A stretch of 64,000 nucleotides of DNA from Bradyrhizobium prioriisuperbiae. GTDB taxonomy: Bacteria > Pseudomonadota > Alphaproteobacteria > Rhizobiales > Xanthobacteraceae. The notes below the pieces were generated by a model. The model had not been told where the DNA came from and did no database searches. It was given only the letters and a program-made list of their open reading frames with translations. Positions 34,502-44,006 of this stretch are shown piece after piece (the stretch's first letter is position 1; every line of letters starts with the position of its first letter). Position numbers and translations under genes: made by a program. The DNA lies in assembly GCF_032397745.1 (NCBI RefSeq), contig NZ_CP135921.1, positions 7,056,501 through 7,120,500 on the forward strand, in the 5' to 3' direction.

Positions 34502-35292
34502 TCACCTCGCCATATCAGCGCCGTTCACATGAAGCGCAAACCCGCTCGCATCGGGAACGCTCAGCGCGGGGCGCAGCTGCATGCTCGGGATCAGGTAATC
34601 GCCGTCGTTCTGCCGGCGATACGGAATCGGCGGCGTGGTCGCGAGCGTCCGCATCCGTTCGCGCAACTGTTCAGCCACTGGCGCGAAGGCGGCCTCATCG
34701 AGCCGATCGACGCGGTAGGCCACGAATGGCGGCAGCACGTCGTAGCCCGGATAGAACAGGATGCCGTGATTGATCGGGAACAACAGGTCGTCGATCGGCC
34801 CATTGATGCCGCGTGCGGAATAGTGCTCCTCCCAGCCGCCGGCGGTGACCAGCAGCATCGCGCGTTTGCCCGAAAGCGTGCCCTCGCCGTAACGATCGCC
34901 CCAACGCGTGTCGCTGTGCTCGCCGACGCCATAGGCAAACCCGTAGGCGTAGACGCGATCAACCCAGCCCTTGAGGATCGCCGGCATGGTGAACCACCAC
35001 AGCGGAAACTGAAGGATCAGGACATCGGCCCACAGCAGCTTGTCCTGCTCGGCCCGGACATCGTCGGTCAGCGCCTTGGCGGCGAAGGCTTCACCCGAGG
35101 CCGCGGCCGGCTTGAAGCGGGCGTCCGACGCCAGCACCGGGAAGTCGGCGCGGTCGACCTCGGATTTCCAGCCCTGGGCATAGAGGTCCGATACCTGCAC
35201 CTCGTGGCCCTGAGCTCGGCAATGGCGACGTCACGGAGCGCGCCGTTCAGCGAGCGCGGTTCGGGATGGGCAAAAACAAGCAGGACTTTCAT
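34502..35292 (-). pseudogene. Frameshifted NAD(P)H oxidoreductase (MdaB/flavodoxin-fold family)
   Basis: The N-terminus (MKVLLVFAHPEPRSLNGALRD, from 35292) and the body (VSDLYAQGWKSEVDRADFPV to 34502) lie in different frames. The join falls near 35208-35218, in AIAELRA / HEVQVSDLYA; compared with the usual family spacing a few bases are missing there. The body keeps family motifs: LLWADVLILQFPLWWFTMPA, GWVDRVYAYGFAYG and LVTAGGWEEHYS. Intact members are FMN or FAD quinone/nitro reductases of about 260 residues. The gene is divergent from a LysR gene that probably regulated it. Either the gene is broken or the assembly has an error at this point. Confidence 0.8.
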
Positions 35293-35354
35293 GGGGCTGC
35301 GATCCTTTCTGGCAGGTCAGCCCCTGAGGTAGCCAATATCTGAGCAATCCACTA

Positions 35355-35371
35355 TATGCAGGTAATACATA
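35355..35371. promoter_or_regulatory. Candidate LysR box (TATG-N9-CATA)
   Basis: TATG (35355-35358) and CATA (35368-35371) form a dyad containing the T-N11-A pattern of LysR binding sites. It lies 16 bases before the LysR start and 63 bases before the divergent oxidoreductase start, the usual place for control of both. Confidence 0.4.
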
Positions 35372-35386
35372 AGATCGTGCCGAATA

Positions 35387-36313
35387 ATGGATAAATCAGA
35401 CGTCACCTTCGAACGCATGCGGACCTTCGTCCGGGTCGCTGAGCGCGGCAGCCTGTCGGCGGTCGCCCGCGAGCTCGGCCTGGGCCAGTCGACGGTCACA
35501 CGGCATCTGCGCGAACTCGAAGAGGCCGTCGGCGTACCCCTGCTCAGCCGAACCACCCGGCGCGTGACCATGACCGATGAAGGCAGCCGCTATTACGCCA
35601 ACAGCGTCCAGATCCTGCGCCTGGTCGAGCAGGCCGGCGACGAGGCGCGAGGCGCGCGCGGCGCACCCGCCGGCACGATCCGGATTTCCTGCACGGCGGC
35701 GTTCGGCGTGCTGCATCTCAGCCGGCTCATTTTCGCGTTTCAGGATCGCCATCCCGACATCGGGATCGATCTCAGCCTCACCGACGAGCGCGTCGATCTC
35801 ATCCGCGAAGGCGTCGATGTCGCGCTGCGCCTGGGTCCGCTGACCGACAGCTCGATGAAGCTGCGCGTGCTGGGACAGAGCCAGCGCCTGATGGTGGCCG
35901 CGCCGGATTATCTGGCGGCCCACGGGACTCCGGCCGTTGCACAGGACTTGTCCGCGCACGAGGGCGTGCGGATGTCCAACGTGGCGGGCAGCGATGTGCT
36001 CGCGCTGCGAGGGCCAGACGGCGAACAGCATACCGTGTCCTTCGGCGGACGGCTGCGGGTCGACCATGGACTCGCTGCACGCGCCGCCTTTGTCGCCGGG
36101 CGTGGTCTCGGACCGACCCATCACTGGCTGGTCGACGACCTGCTGGCGGACGGCCGGCTGGTGCGGATCCTGCGGGAGTATTCACTACCGCCCGTGCCGC
36201 TGAGCCTGCTGATCGTTCCCGAGCGCGCGGGCATTGCCCGGGTCCGGCTGCTGCTCGACTTTCTCGCTGAAGAAATCGGCGGCATCCCGGGGATCGTGAC
36301 ACCGCGGCGTTAG
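35387..36313 (+). CDS. LysR-family transcriptional regulator
   Basis: The protein has 308 residues. The N-terminal winged helix reads MRTFVRVAERGSLSAVAREL, LGQSTVTRHLRELEEAVGVPLLSRTTRRVTMTDEG. The effector half contains GTIRISCTAAFGVLHLSRLI and FQDRHPDIGIDLSLTDERVDLIREGVDVALRLG, typical of the CrgA-like branch. It is divergent from the frameshifted oxidoreductase, its presumed target, and its last bases overlap the end of the convergent amidase gene by four bases. Confidence 0.92.
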   Translation: MDKSDVTFERMRTFVRVAERGSLSAVARELGLGQSTVTRHLRELEEAVGVPLLSRTTRRVTMTDEGSRYYANSVQILRLVEQAGDEARGARGAPAGTIRISCTAAFGVLHLSRLIFAFQDRHPDIGIDLSLTDERVDLIREGVDVALRLGPLTDSSMKLRVLGQSQRLMVAAPDYLAAHGTPAVAQDLSAHEGVRMSNVAGSDVLALRGPDGEQHTVSFGGRLRVDHGLAARAAFVAGRGLGPTHHWLVDDLLADGRLVRILREYSLPPVPLSLLIVPERAGIARVRLLLDFLAEEIGGIPGIVTPRR

Positions 36314-37722
36314 CGCGGCACCGGCAGCGGCGGCAGCACGGCCTCCACTGCCAATGCGATCGCCAGCAGATCGCGGTCGCGGTCCGCGGGCGCATCCAGT
36401 GCGAGCCCGACCGGAAGGCCGGTGCGCGTCAATCCGGCCGGCGTGCTGATCCCGGGGATGCCGGCATTGCTGCCGGGACCAGTGTTGCGCACGATGGTGG
36501 GGAATGTCGGCACGGCGCGGCCATTCAGCATGATGGTGTCGTCCTGCCCGATCGGGGGCGCCGGCAATGGCGTGGTCGGAAAGGCAATGACATCGACATT
36601 GTGTGCGGCGAAATAGCTGCGATAGGCCTGCTGCAACCGGGCGCGCTGCTGGTCGCGGGCCTCCCGGTAAACTTGCTCGGAAATGGCTGTCGCGGGATCG
36701 AGCACGCCGCCAAGAATGCCTTTGACATCCGGGCTCGCCGTCTCCGCCACCACATCGGCGAAGCGCAGGGCGAGGCCCTCGCCCTGCAGATAGCGATCGA
36801 GGTCCCGCGCGATCTCGTAGAGCGCGACACTGAAGCCGCAGGATTCGTCGAGCGCCTTCACGTCGGGCACATCGGCTTCAATCAATATGGCGCCGGCCTC
36901 CCTGAGCATGGCCAGCGCCGTGTCGCAGAGACGGCCCGTCTCGTCGTCGATGTCGTCCCAGAAATGGCCGCGGGGAATACCGATGCGCACCGTGGTGAGC
37001 GGCCGAACCGGCACGTCCATCGGCTGTCCGGTGACGGCGCCGTCGAGCGCCACGAGATCGGCGACATTGCGCGCGAGCGGCCCGGCGGTGTCGCGGGTCG
37101 CCGAGATCGGCACGATGCCGGCCTGCGGCCAGCGATGGACGGTCGGCCGGAATCCCCAGACCCCGCAAAACGACGACGGCACCCGCACCGAGCCGCCGGT
37201 ATCGCTGCCGATGCTGGCCGGCGCCAGTCGCGCGCCGACGGCCGCGCCGGAGCCGCCGCTCGAGCCGCCGGGAATCCGGGAGGGATCGTAAGGATTATGG
37301 ATCGCGCCGGTGGCCGTGTTGTTGGAGGTGATGCCGAAGGCAAGCTCATGCATGCCGACCTTGCCGAACAGCAGCGCGCCAGCGTCGAACAAGGCCTGCG
37401 CCACCGGGGCATTCTGCGCGGGGCGGTGACGACGCAGTGCCGGCGTGCCGGCTGCTGTCGGCAACGCCTTCGTGTTGATGTTGTCCTTCAGCGCAATGGG
37501 CACGCCATGGAGCGGCGGCAGGCGCTTGCCGGACCCGCGCGCACAATCGGCCTCGCGCGCCGCCTCCAGCACCTGGTTGGCGTCCAGGGCACAGAAGGCG
37601 TTGAGGCCGGCGTGCGCCTCGGTGCGGCTCAGCAGTGCCGCGCAGAGTTGCTCCGCCGTGATCTCGCCCGCGCGAATGGCGGCCGCGGCCTCCACGACAC
37701 CCAGCTCATGCAACGCTTTCAT
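36310..37722 (-). CDS. Amidase signature family hydrolase
   Basis: The protein has 470 residues and no signal peptide. The Ser-cisSer-Lys triad can be placed: Lys in GVPIALKDNINTK, the glycine/serine-rich stretch PGGSSGGSGAAVGARL, and the nucleophile region SIGSDTGGSVRVPSSFCG. FRPTVHRWPQAGIVPIS and DTAGPLARNVADL follow. It resembles indoleacetamide hydrolase and AtzF-type amidases; the substrate cannot be assigned. It ends tail to tail with the LysR gene. Confidence 0.92.
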   Translation of the reverse strand: MKALHELGVVEAAAAIRAGEITAEQLCAALLSRTEAHAGLNAFCALDANQVLEAAREADCARGSGKRLPPLHGVPIALKDNINTKALPTAAGTPALRRHRPAQNAPVAQALFDAGALLFGKVGMHELAFGITSNNTATGAIHNPYDPSRIPGGSSGGSGAAVGARLAPASIGSDTGGSVRVPSSFCGVWGFRPTVHRWPQAGIVPISATRDTAGPLARNVADLVALDGAVTGQPMDVPVRPLTTVRIGIPRGHFWDDIDDETGRLCDTALAMLREAGAILIEADVPDVKALDESCGFSVALYEIARDLDRYLQGEGLALRFADVVAETASPDVKGILGGVLDPATAISEQVYREARDQQRARLQQAYRSYFAAHNVDVIAFPTTPLPAPPIGQDDTIMLNGRAVPTFPTIVRNTGPGSNAGIPGISTPAGLTRTGLPVGLALDAPADRDRDLLAIALAVEAVLPPLPVPR

Positions 37723-37926
37723 CGCGACAACCTCAAATTCAAAGGATTCCAGGCGATGAGCTTAGCCATCCGGTTCTCATCCCACCAATGACAAATGTTC
37801 CATCGAGCGATGCAAAAGCCGGTCCAGCCTCGCGAGGCGGGTTGGCTCAACGGAGACATGCCGCGCTCAGCATTGCCGCTGATCCCGCCGACGACTATAT
37901 CCGGAGCAATCGCGATCCGAGGTGTC

Positions 37927-39366
37927 ATGCAGATCCAGTTCGACAACAGCTACGCCACCCTGCCCGACCGCTTTTTCGCCCGCGTGGCGCCGACGCCGGT
38001 CGCAGCGCCCAGGCTGATCAAGATCAACCGGGCGCTGGCGGAACAATTGCGGCTGGACGCCGACTGGCTGGCGTCGCCGGAGGGCGTTGCTTTCCTGGCC
38101 GGACAGAGCGTTCCAGACGGCGCCGATCCCATCGCGACCGCCTATGCGGGCCACCAGTTCGGACACTTCGTGCCGCAGCTCGGCGACGGCCGCGCCATCC
38201 TGCTCGGCGAGGTGGTCGATCGCGACGGCCAGCGCCGCGACCTGCAGTTGAAGGGCGCGGGGCCCACGCCGTTCTCCCGGCGCGGCGACGGCCGCGCGGC
38301 ACTGGGTCCGGTGCTCAGGGAATACATCGTCAGCGAGGCGATGGCCGCGCTCGGCGTTCCAACCACGCGCGCGCTTGCGGCGGTGCTCACCGGCGATCGC
38401 GTGCAGCGCGAGACCATGCTGCCCGGCGCCGTGCTGACACGGGTGGCCGCGAGCCATATCCGGATCGGCACCTTCCAGTTTTTCGCCGCGCGCGAGGACA
38501 CCGACGCGCTCCGCCATCTTGTTGATCATGTGATTGCCCGGCACTACCCGGACGCGGCCACCGATCCTCATCCCGCCCGCGCACTGCTGGCACGCGTGAT
38601 CGCGCGGCAGGCGGCGCTGGTGGCGCGCTGGATGCACATCGGCTTCATCCATGGCGTGATGAACACCGACAACATGTCGATCGCCGGCGAGACCATCGAC
38701 TACGGCCCCTGCGCGTTCATGGATGCCTACAATCCGGCCACCGTGTTCTCCTCCATCGACCAGAACGGCCGCTATGCCTATGCCAACCAGCCGGGCATCG
38801 CGCTGTGGAACCTGACGCGGCTGGCAGAATGCCTGTTACAGCTGTTCGATCCGGATCAACCCACGGCCATCGAGATCGCGAAGGAAATCCTCAGCGAGTT
38901 CTCTCCGGCGTTCGACGCAGCCTACACCGCGGGCATGCGCGCGAAGCTCGGACTGGCTGGCCATGACGGCGACGACGACCTGGTCGGCGAATTCCTGCAG
39001 CTGCTGGCCGAACATGAGGTGGATTTCACCCTCGCCTTCCGGCGTCTGTGCGACGCCGCCGAGGGCGACGCTGGCGAATTGCGTGCCCTGTTCACTGAAC
39101 CCGCCGGCCTCGATGCCTGGCTTGGCAAATGGCAGTCCCGCCGCAGCGGCGACGGTGCCGCATTGCGAAAAGTCAATCCGGCCTTCATCCCGCGCAACCA
39201 CCGGATCGAGGCCGCGATCGTGGCCGCGACGCAAGGCGACTTCGCGCCGTTCGAGACGCTGGGCACGGTGCTGGCACGTCCCTATGACGACCAGCCGGAG
39301 TTCGCTGCCTACGCCGAGCCGCCGCAGCCCGAACAGCGGGTGCTGCAGACCTTCTGCGGGACGTAA
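37927..39366 (+). CDS. selO: Protein adenylyltransferase SelO (YdiU family)
   Basis: The ATG at 37927 follows GAGGTG and gives [17 protein letters not shown], the usual SelO N-terminus, and 479 residues. Conserved blocks are [88 protein letters not shown] and FNPAT-like YNPATVF. The kinase-like fold binds ATP in flipped orientation and transfers AMP to Ser/Thr/Tyr of target proteins in redox stress. The chain ends TFCGT, with a Cys three residues from the C-terminus, comparable to the redox Cys near the end of other bacterial SelO proteins. No operon partner is evident; a family A repeat follows at once. Confidence 0.95.
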   Translation: MQIQFDNSYATLPDRFFARVAPTPVAAPRLIKINRALAEQLRLDADWLASPEGVAFLAGQSVPDGADPIATAYAGHQFGHFVPQLGDGRAILLGEVVDRDGQRRDLQLKGAGPTPFSRRGDGRAALGPVLREYIVSEAMAALGVPTTRALAAVLTGDRVQRETMLPGAVLTRVAASHIRIGTFQFFAAREDTDALRHLVDHVIARHYPDAATDPHPARALLARVIARQAALVARWMHIGFIHGVMNTDNMSIAGETIDYGPCAFMDAYNPATVFSSIDQNGRYAYANQPGIALWNLTRLAECLLQLFDPDQPTAIEIAKEILSEFSPAFDAAYTAGMRAKLGLAGHDGDDDLVGEFLQLLAEHEVDFTLAFRRLCDAAEGDAGELRALFTEPAGLDAWLGKWQSRRSGDGAALRKVNPAFIPRNHRIEAAIVAATQGDFAPFETLGTVLARPYDDQPEFAAYAEPPQPEQRVLQTFCGT

Positions 39367-39371
39367 GATGC

Positions 39372-39444
39372 GTAGCCCGGGTGAGCGAAGCGACACCCGG
39401 GATAATCGTCGCGTCCCGGATATCGCTTCGCTCATCCGGGCTAC
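39372..39444. repeat. Dispersed palindromic repeat, family A
   Basis: Ends GTAGCCCGGGTGAGCGAAGC and GCTTCGCTCATCCGGGCTAC pair almost perfectly, giving the best-preserved copy of the family in the window. It lies five bases after the selO stop and may act as its terminator. Confidence 0.88.
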
Positions 39445-39572
39445 TTGCTGCTACACGTGAGACCAAGGTGAGCTGGAACCGCCAGGGTTGATCTCCAGCC
39501 ACCCTTTCAGAACGACATGATGAGTGGATAGAATGTCCGGTGCTGAGCCCATCAGCCACCGGAGAACAACAC

Positions 39573-39848
39573 ATGGTCGATCAACGATCAGACAGGACGC
39601 GGCGCCACCTGATGCGCATGGTCGTTCAAGGGATCTTGCAGGGAATCTCGGCGGGGCTTCTGGCCCGGATCTCGCAAGCCCACGCCGCCGACAAGATGAC
39701 CCTGCAGCAGGCCGAATATCAGGATAAGCCGCAAGGTATCTATAGCTGCGCCATGTGCACGCTGTTCGAGCCGCCGAAATCCTGCAAGGTGGTCGAGGGA
39801 GAGGTCAGCAAATACGGCTGGTGCAAGGTGTTCGCGCTCGCGGATTAA
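39573..39848 (+). CDS. High-potential iron-sulfur protein (HiPIP)-like
   Basis: The ATG at 39573 has GGAG eight bases upstream; the product has 91 residues. An N-terminal basic and hydrophobic segment (TRRHLMRMVVQGILQGISAG, cleavage near SQAHAAD) looks like a twin-arginine signal with an imperfect motif. The mature part reads YQDKPQGIYSCAMCTLFEPP, then SCKVVEGEVSKYGWC. The four Cys in a CxxC...C...GWC pattern are the HiPIP cluster ligands for a 4Fe-4S centre. HiPIPs carry single electrons in the periplasm. It is 29 bases upstream of an exported esterase; the link between them is unclear. Confidence 0.85.
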   Translation: MVDQRSDRTRRHLMRMVVQGILQGISAGLLARISQAHAADKMTLQQAEYQDKPQGIYSCAMCTLFEPPKSCKVVEGEVSKYGWCKVFALAD

Positions 39849-39877
39849 TCAATCAAAATACAATCGGGAGAGAAACA

Positions 39878-40993
39878 GTGCCAAAAGATATGCTGCGAAC
39901 ATGCGTACTGTCACTGGCCTTGAGCGGAAGCCTTATTCTGCCGGTGGCTGCCGAGCAGCTGACGTCAGCGCAGGACTATGCTGCGAAGGCGGCAAGCCAG
40001 GCGGCAGCGAACGCGACGGCGGGAGACCGATCCTCGCCGGCGCAAGTGAGCCCCGCACCATCGGCCGATGTCAGCCCGCAATTGCAGGCCCTGATCAAGG
40101 CGCCCTATCCGCCGCATTTCAACGCCGACCCCAAGACCGCGGACGAGTGGAAGACGCTGATCAACCAGCGCGCACAACTGATCATGACGGCGCTGCCGGC
40201 CGTGAAAGAAAAACTCGGCGTGACCGTCGAGCCGTCGACCATCGGAGGCGTCAAGGTCTACATCGTCACCCCCAAATCGATCCCGCCGATCAACCAGAAC
40301 CGGCTCTTGGTCCACGTGCATGGCGGCGGTTATGTGTTCGCGCCCGGTGAATCCGGAACGCTCGAAGCGGTGCTGATGGCCGGCTTCGGCGGCTTCAAGG
40401 TGATCTCCGTCGACTACCGCATGCCGCCAGACGCGCCCTACCCCGCGGCGATGGACGACGCCATGGCGGTGTGGAAGGAGGCGGTGAAGATGGCAAAGCC
40501 GCAGAACATGGCGATCTTCGGCACCTCGACCGGCGGCGCCATGACACTCGCCATGGTGCTGCGCGCCAGGGATGAAAAGCTGCCGCTGCCGGCCGCGATC
40601 GCGCCGGGCACACCATGGTCGGACATCGACCGCATCGGCGACACCTACAAGATCAATGAATGGGTCGACAACATCCTGGTCACCTGGGACGGCTGGCTCG
40701 GACGCGCGGCCAAGCTCTACGCCAACGGACACGATCTCAAGGATCCCACCATCTCGCCGATCTACGGCGACTTCGCGGGCTTTCCCCCGACCATCCTGAC
40801 CTCAGGCACGCGCGACCTGTTCCTCTCCAACACCGTGCGCACCCACCGCAAGCTGCGGCGCGCCGGCGTCATCGCCGATCTCAATGTCTATGAGGGCATG
40901 AGCCACGCCCAATACCAGGACGTCAACACGCCGGAATCCCGCGAGGTATTCACCGACATCGCGCAATTCTTCGATCGGTGTCTTGGGAAATGA
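39878..40993 (+). CDS. Exported HSL-type alpha/beta hydrolase (esterase)
   Basis: The GTG at 39878 has GGGAG seven bases upstream; 371 residues with signal peptide ending LPVAAEQ. Hormone-sensitive-lipase features are HVHGGGYVFAPGESGT (oxyanion hole), MAIFGTSTGGAMTLA (nucleophile Ser), TSGTRDLFLSN (Asp) and YEGMSHAQY (His). The N-terminal mature part is Ala-rich and disordered. It is a periplasmic esterase of unknown substrate, probably co-transcribed with the HiPIP gene. Confidence 0.9.
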   Translation: MPKDMLRTCVLSLALSGSLILPVAAEQLTSAQDYAAKAASQAAANATAGDRSSPAQVSPAPSADVSPQLQALIKAPYPPHFNADPKTADEWKTLINQRAQLIMTALPAVKEKLGVTVEPSTIGGVKVYIVTPKSIPPINQNRLLVHVHGGGYVFAPGESGTLEAVLMAGFGGFKVISVDYRMPPDAPYPAAMDDAMAVWKEAVKMAKPQNMAIFGTSTGGAMTLAMVLRARDEKLPLPAAIAPGTPWSDIDRIGDTYKINEWVDNILVTWDGWLGRAAKLYANGHDLKDPTISPIYGDFAGFPPTILTSGTRDLFLSNTVRTHRKLRRAGVIADLNVYEGMSHAQYQDVNTPESREVFTDIAQFFDRCLGK

Positions 40994-41021
40994 GCGGGGT
41001 GAACGGTGCCGCGAGTGAACC

Positions 41022-41097
41022 GTAGCCCGAGTGAACGCAGCGACACCGGGATTCGAAGCAGCTAATCAGCGGATGTCACTTCGTTCATCCGGGCAAC
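41022..41097. repeat. Dispersed palindromic repeat, family A (diverged)
   Basis: Ends GTAGCCCGAGTGAACGCAGC and TTCGTTCATCCGGGCAAC are recognisably the family A ends with several substitutions. It follows the esterase stop by 28 bases and is directly followed by a family B-like element. Confidence 0.75.
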
Positions 41098-41108
41098 TCG
41101 CTACATCA

Positions 41109-41230
41109 CATCTCCTCATGGTGAGGAGCGCGGCACGCGCGTCTCGAACCATGAGGCCCGGAATTGCGGCCTTGGTGGCCTCGTCCTTCGAGACGCCCGC
41201 TGCGCGGGCTCCTCAGGATGAGGAGCTAAG
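41109..41230. repeat. Dispersed inverted repeat, family B-like
   Basis: The ends TCTCCTCATGGTGAGGAGCG and CTCCTCAGGATGAGGAG pair with each other, and the core TCGTCCTTCGAGACGCCCGC resembles the CCTTCGAGG core of family B. It fills the gap between convergent genes. Confidence 0.65.
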
Positions 41231-41261
41231 TCTGCATATGACGCAGCAGGATTTGGCAGCC

Positions 41262-42740
41262 TCAAGTCGACACCGACATCTTGGCGATTTCAGCGGCGCT
41301 GGGCAAGTTTTCGACATTCCAGCAGGCGTCCATCACCCGGCGAATCGCCGGAGCCGGAATGATGCCTTCGGCCAGATCGCTGAACTTGGTTTCCAGTTGC
41401 TTGTCGGTCATCGGCTTCTCCACGCTGCCGATGGCATGCTCGATGCGGCGGTTGAGCTGACGGCCGTCCTTGAGCACGATCGTCATATCGACCTGCGCCG
41501 GATCGATGCCGGGGGTGATCACCGGCACCACCTTGCCGCGCAAAGCGACAATGGTGGGGTCGGTGACGGCGCGATCGCTGAATTGTTTCTCGCCGCCCGC
41601 GCCTTCGACAAGAGCGACAGCGACCGCGTGATAGATGCTGAACTTGCCTTCGAGGCCTTCGCGCGGCGTCTTCTTGCCGGTCAATTCCAGCACCAGCGGA
41701 TGCACCTTGAGGTCGATATGGTCGACCAGATCGGCGGTGAGTTTGTTTTCATTGCGCAGCTGGATCGCGGCATCGATCGCCGGATGCATCACGATCCCGC
41801 AGGCGAACGGCTTGTAGGTGTTGAGCGCGGCCTCGTAGCGCTTGCCGAGATCGCCGAGGATTTCGTTGTAATCCTGCTTGGTACTGATGGTGTTGGCCCA
41901 GCCGCGTTTGGCTTCGATCATGCCGTCCGACGAGGTGAAGTTCTTCGAGGCCAGCATCGCCGCGAAGATGCCGCTGCTCGCGGCCCGGCCCGGATTGAAG
42001 CTCTTGTTCATGGAGCCGAAGGATTCACGCAGGCCCACCGGCTGCGACGCGGCGAGGCCCAGCGCCCACACCATCTGCTGCTCGTTCAGGTTCAAAAGCT
42101 TGCCGACCGCGGCCGCCGATCCGAACACGCCGGCCGTGCCGGTGATGTGCCAGCCGACATCGTAATGGTTGGGATAGACCGCATTGCCGATCCGGCACTC
42201 GGTCTCAACGCCAAGGATCAGCGCGTTGAGAAACTCCTTGCCCGACACCGGCTGCATCTCGGACAGCGCAATGATGGCGGACGCCACGGGACCTGCGGGA
42301 TGGATGATGGTTTTCAGGTGGGTGTCGTCATAATCGAAGATATGGCTGGAGACGCCGTTGAGGAAAGCCGCATTCATGATGTCAAACCGCTCGCGGCGCC
42401 CGAACAGCGAGGCCTGTGCCGGACCGGAGAACGGCGTCAGCGCCGCAACCGCGATATCGACCGTCTGGTGATGCGAGCCGCCGATGGCGACACCGACCCA
42501 GTTCAGCAGCGTGCGCACGCCCTCCTTGCGAACCTCGGCCGGAAGGTCGTCGTATTTCGCGGTGACGAGATAATGCGCAAGGGTGCGCGTGACGTCCTTG
42601 GCCGGCGCTGCGCTGGCGAGGGTGACAGCCGCTTTCGGCGCCTGCGCGACGGCCTGCTGGCTCGACGCAATGGTTCCGGCGGCGGTCACAAGCGGCAGCG
42701 CGGCGGCGGCCTGCAGCAGAGTTCTGCGATCAGTCGACAT
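41262..42740 (-). CDS. MmgE/PrpD family protein, Tat-exported
   Basis: The protein has 492 residues. The N-terminus STDRRTLLQAAAALPLVTAA, ending near AVAQAPKA, is a Tat-type signal, unusual because most MmgE/PrpD proteins are cytoplasmic. The body shows LLNWVGVAIGGSHHQTVDIA, FLNGVSSHIFDYDDTHLKTIIHPAGPV and WHITGTAGVFGSAAAVGKLL, the residues around the 2-methylcitrate dehydratase/aconitate decarboxylase active site. The reaction is probably dehydration, decarboxylation or isomerisation of a tricarboxylate-like acid. It precedes no obvious partner; a PdxA-like dehydrogenase and a dicarboxylate symporter lie upstream on the same strand. Confidence 0.9.
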   Translation of the reverse strand: MSTDRRTLLQAAAALPLVTAAGTIASSQQAVAQAPKAAVTLASAAPAKDVTRTLAHYLVTAKYDDLPAEVRKEGVRTLLNWVGVAIGGSHHQTVDIAVAALTPFSGPAQASLFGRRERFDIMNAAFLNGVSSHIFDYDDTHLKTIIHPAGPVASAIIALSEMQPVSGKEFLNALILGVETECRIGNAVYPNHYDVGWHITGTAGVFGSAAAVGKLLNLNEQQMVWALGLAASQPVGLRESFGSMNKSFNPGRAASSGIFAAMLASKNFTSSDGMIEAKRGWANTISTKQDYNEILGDLGKRYEAALNTYKPFACGIVMHPAIDAAIQLRNENKLTADLVDHIDLKVHPLVLELTGKKTPREGLEGKFSIYHAVAVALVEGAGGEKQFSDRAVTDPTIVALRGKVVPVITPGIDPAQVDMTIVLKDGRQLNRRIEHAIGSVEKPMTDKQLETKFSDLAEGIIPAPAIRRVMDACWNVENLPSAAEIAKMSVST

Positions 42741-42783
42741 GGTATTCTCCCAGCAAGATAAGATATGGTTCGATCAAAGTAAT

Positions 42784-42920
42784 CCGTCATCCTGAGGTGG
42801 TCGCGCGTAGCGCGGCCCTCGAAGGACGACGGCCGCTTCCTTAGATACATTTGGCCGTGCATCCTTCGAGGCTCGCTCTGCGGTGCATGCACCGCAGAGC
42901 TCGCACCTCAGGATGACGGA
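42784..42920. repeat. Long dispersed inverted repeat, family B
   Basis: The ends CCGTCATCCTGAGGTG and CACCTCAGGATGACGG are perfectly complementary over 16 bases. Inner hairpins include GTCGCGCGTAGCGCGGC and TCTGCGGTGCATGCACCGCAGA. It sits between the PdxA-like and MmgE/PrpD genes, both on the minus strand. Confidence 0.88.
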
Positions 42921-42940
42921 GTTGATTCAACATAAGCCAT

Positions 42941-43999
42941 CTACGCCGAGACCGCGGCGCTTTGCGGGCGGGATTCGGCTCCGGCGTTGCTTTTCACTGC
43001 GGCCAGTTGCGCCGCCAGCCGTACCGCGCTTTCGATCGCGCCGGTCTTGGCCACGCCCTTGCCGACGATGTCGAACGCGGTGCCATGGGACGGGGTGGTG
43101 AACACGGTGTCCAGCCCGGCCGTTACCGTGACGCCGCGGTTGAAGCCGCGCAGCTTGGTCGCGATCTGGCCCTGGTCGTGATACATCGCGACTACGCTGT
43201 CGAACTCGCCGGCAAACGCGCGGATATAGACTGTGTCCGCCGGGAAAGGCCCGCTGCAGGCGATGCCGGTCCTGGCCGCGGCTTCGACGGTCGGGCGGAT
43301 CATCTCGATCTCGTCGCGGCCGAACAGGCCGTTCTCCCCGGCATGCGGATTGAGCGCGGCGACCGCGATGCGCGGCTGCGCGATGCCTGCGTTGCGCATC
43401 ATCCTGTCCGCCAGTTCGATGGCATCGGTGATGCTCTCCGGATTGATGCCGTCGAGCGCCGTGCGCAGCGACTGGTGCCCGGTGACCCGCGACATCCACT
43501 GGCCGTCCAGCACATTCATCTCGGAGAAGTAGCCCTGGTGGCCGAGCAGGTTGGCAAACATCTTGTGCTCGTCGGGGAATTTCCAGCCGCCGTCGAACAT
43601 GGCGCGCTTGTTCAGCGGCGCAAAGGTGATGGCGTCGACCTCCCCCGCTTTGGAGAAATCGATGGCGCGCGCCAGCGTCTCGCCGGTGAGCCGGCCGGAT
43701 TCGGCACTGGCCTTGCCGATCGGGAAAAGCTCCGGATCGGTGTTGGCGAGATCGACCAGTTGCACGGCGCCGCTCTGCCAGGAGGCTTCGCCCGGTGACG
43801 CGATGCGTTCGACTTTCAACTGCACGCCGGCATGGGCCATGCCCATCTCCAGCACCCGCGCATCGCCGACCACGACCAGGTTGGCGACATCAGCAAGATG
43901 GCCATCGGCCAGGATCCGTGCGGTCTGCTCCGGGCCGATGCCGGTGCAATCGCCGGGTACGAGCGCGATGGTCGGCAGCATGGTGTCTTCGGTATTCAT
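42941..43999 (-). CDS. PdxA-like 4-phosphohydroxythreonine dehydrogenase family protein
   Basis: The protein has 352 residues. PdxA-family blocks include LVPGDCTGIGPEQTARIL, AITFAPLNKRAMFDGG, RVTGHQSLRTAL, AVAALNPHAGENGLFGRDEIEMI and VAMYHDQGQIATKLRGFNRGVTVTAGLD, with the His and Asp metal ligands of this NAD-dependent beta-decarboxylating dehydrogenase fold. The set looks like the catabolic PdxA2 branch rather than the vitamin B6 enzyme, because it is clustered with a dicarboxylate symporter and PrpD-type gene and not with ksgA/surA. The substrate is unknown. The stop of the upstream symporter gene is seven bases away. Confidence 0.88.
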   Translation of the reverse strand: MNTEDTMLPTIALVPGDCTGIGPEQTARILADGHLADVANLVVVGDARVLEMGMAHAGVQLKVERIASPGEASWQSGAVQLVDLANTDPELFPIGKASAESGRLTGETLARAIDFSKAGEVDAITFAPLNKRAMFDGGWKFPDEHKMFANLLGHQGYFSEMNVLDGQWMSRVTGHQSLRTALDGINPESITDAIELADRMMRNAGIAQPRIAVAALNPHAGENGLFGRDEIEMIRPTVEAAARTGIACSGPFPADTVYIRAFAGEFDSVVAMYHDQGQIATKLRGFNRGVTVTAGLDTVFTTPSHGTAFDIVGKGVAKTGAIESAVRLAAQLAAVKSNAGAESRPQSAAVSA

Positions 44000-44006
44000 T
44001 CAGGTC

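Noticed and set aside
41031..42761. Plus-strand frame of 576 codons
   Set aside because: Antisense to the MmgE/PrpD gene and running through two repeats; its composition is that of a shadow frame.
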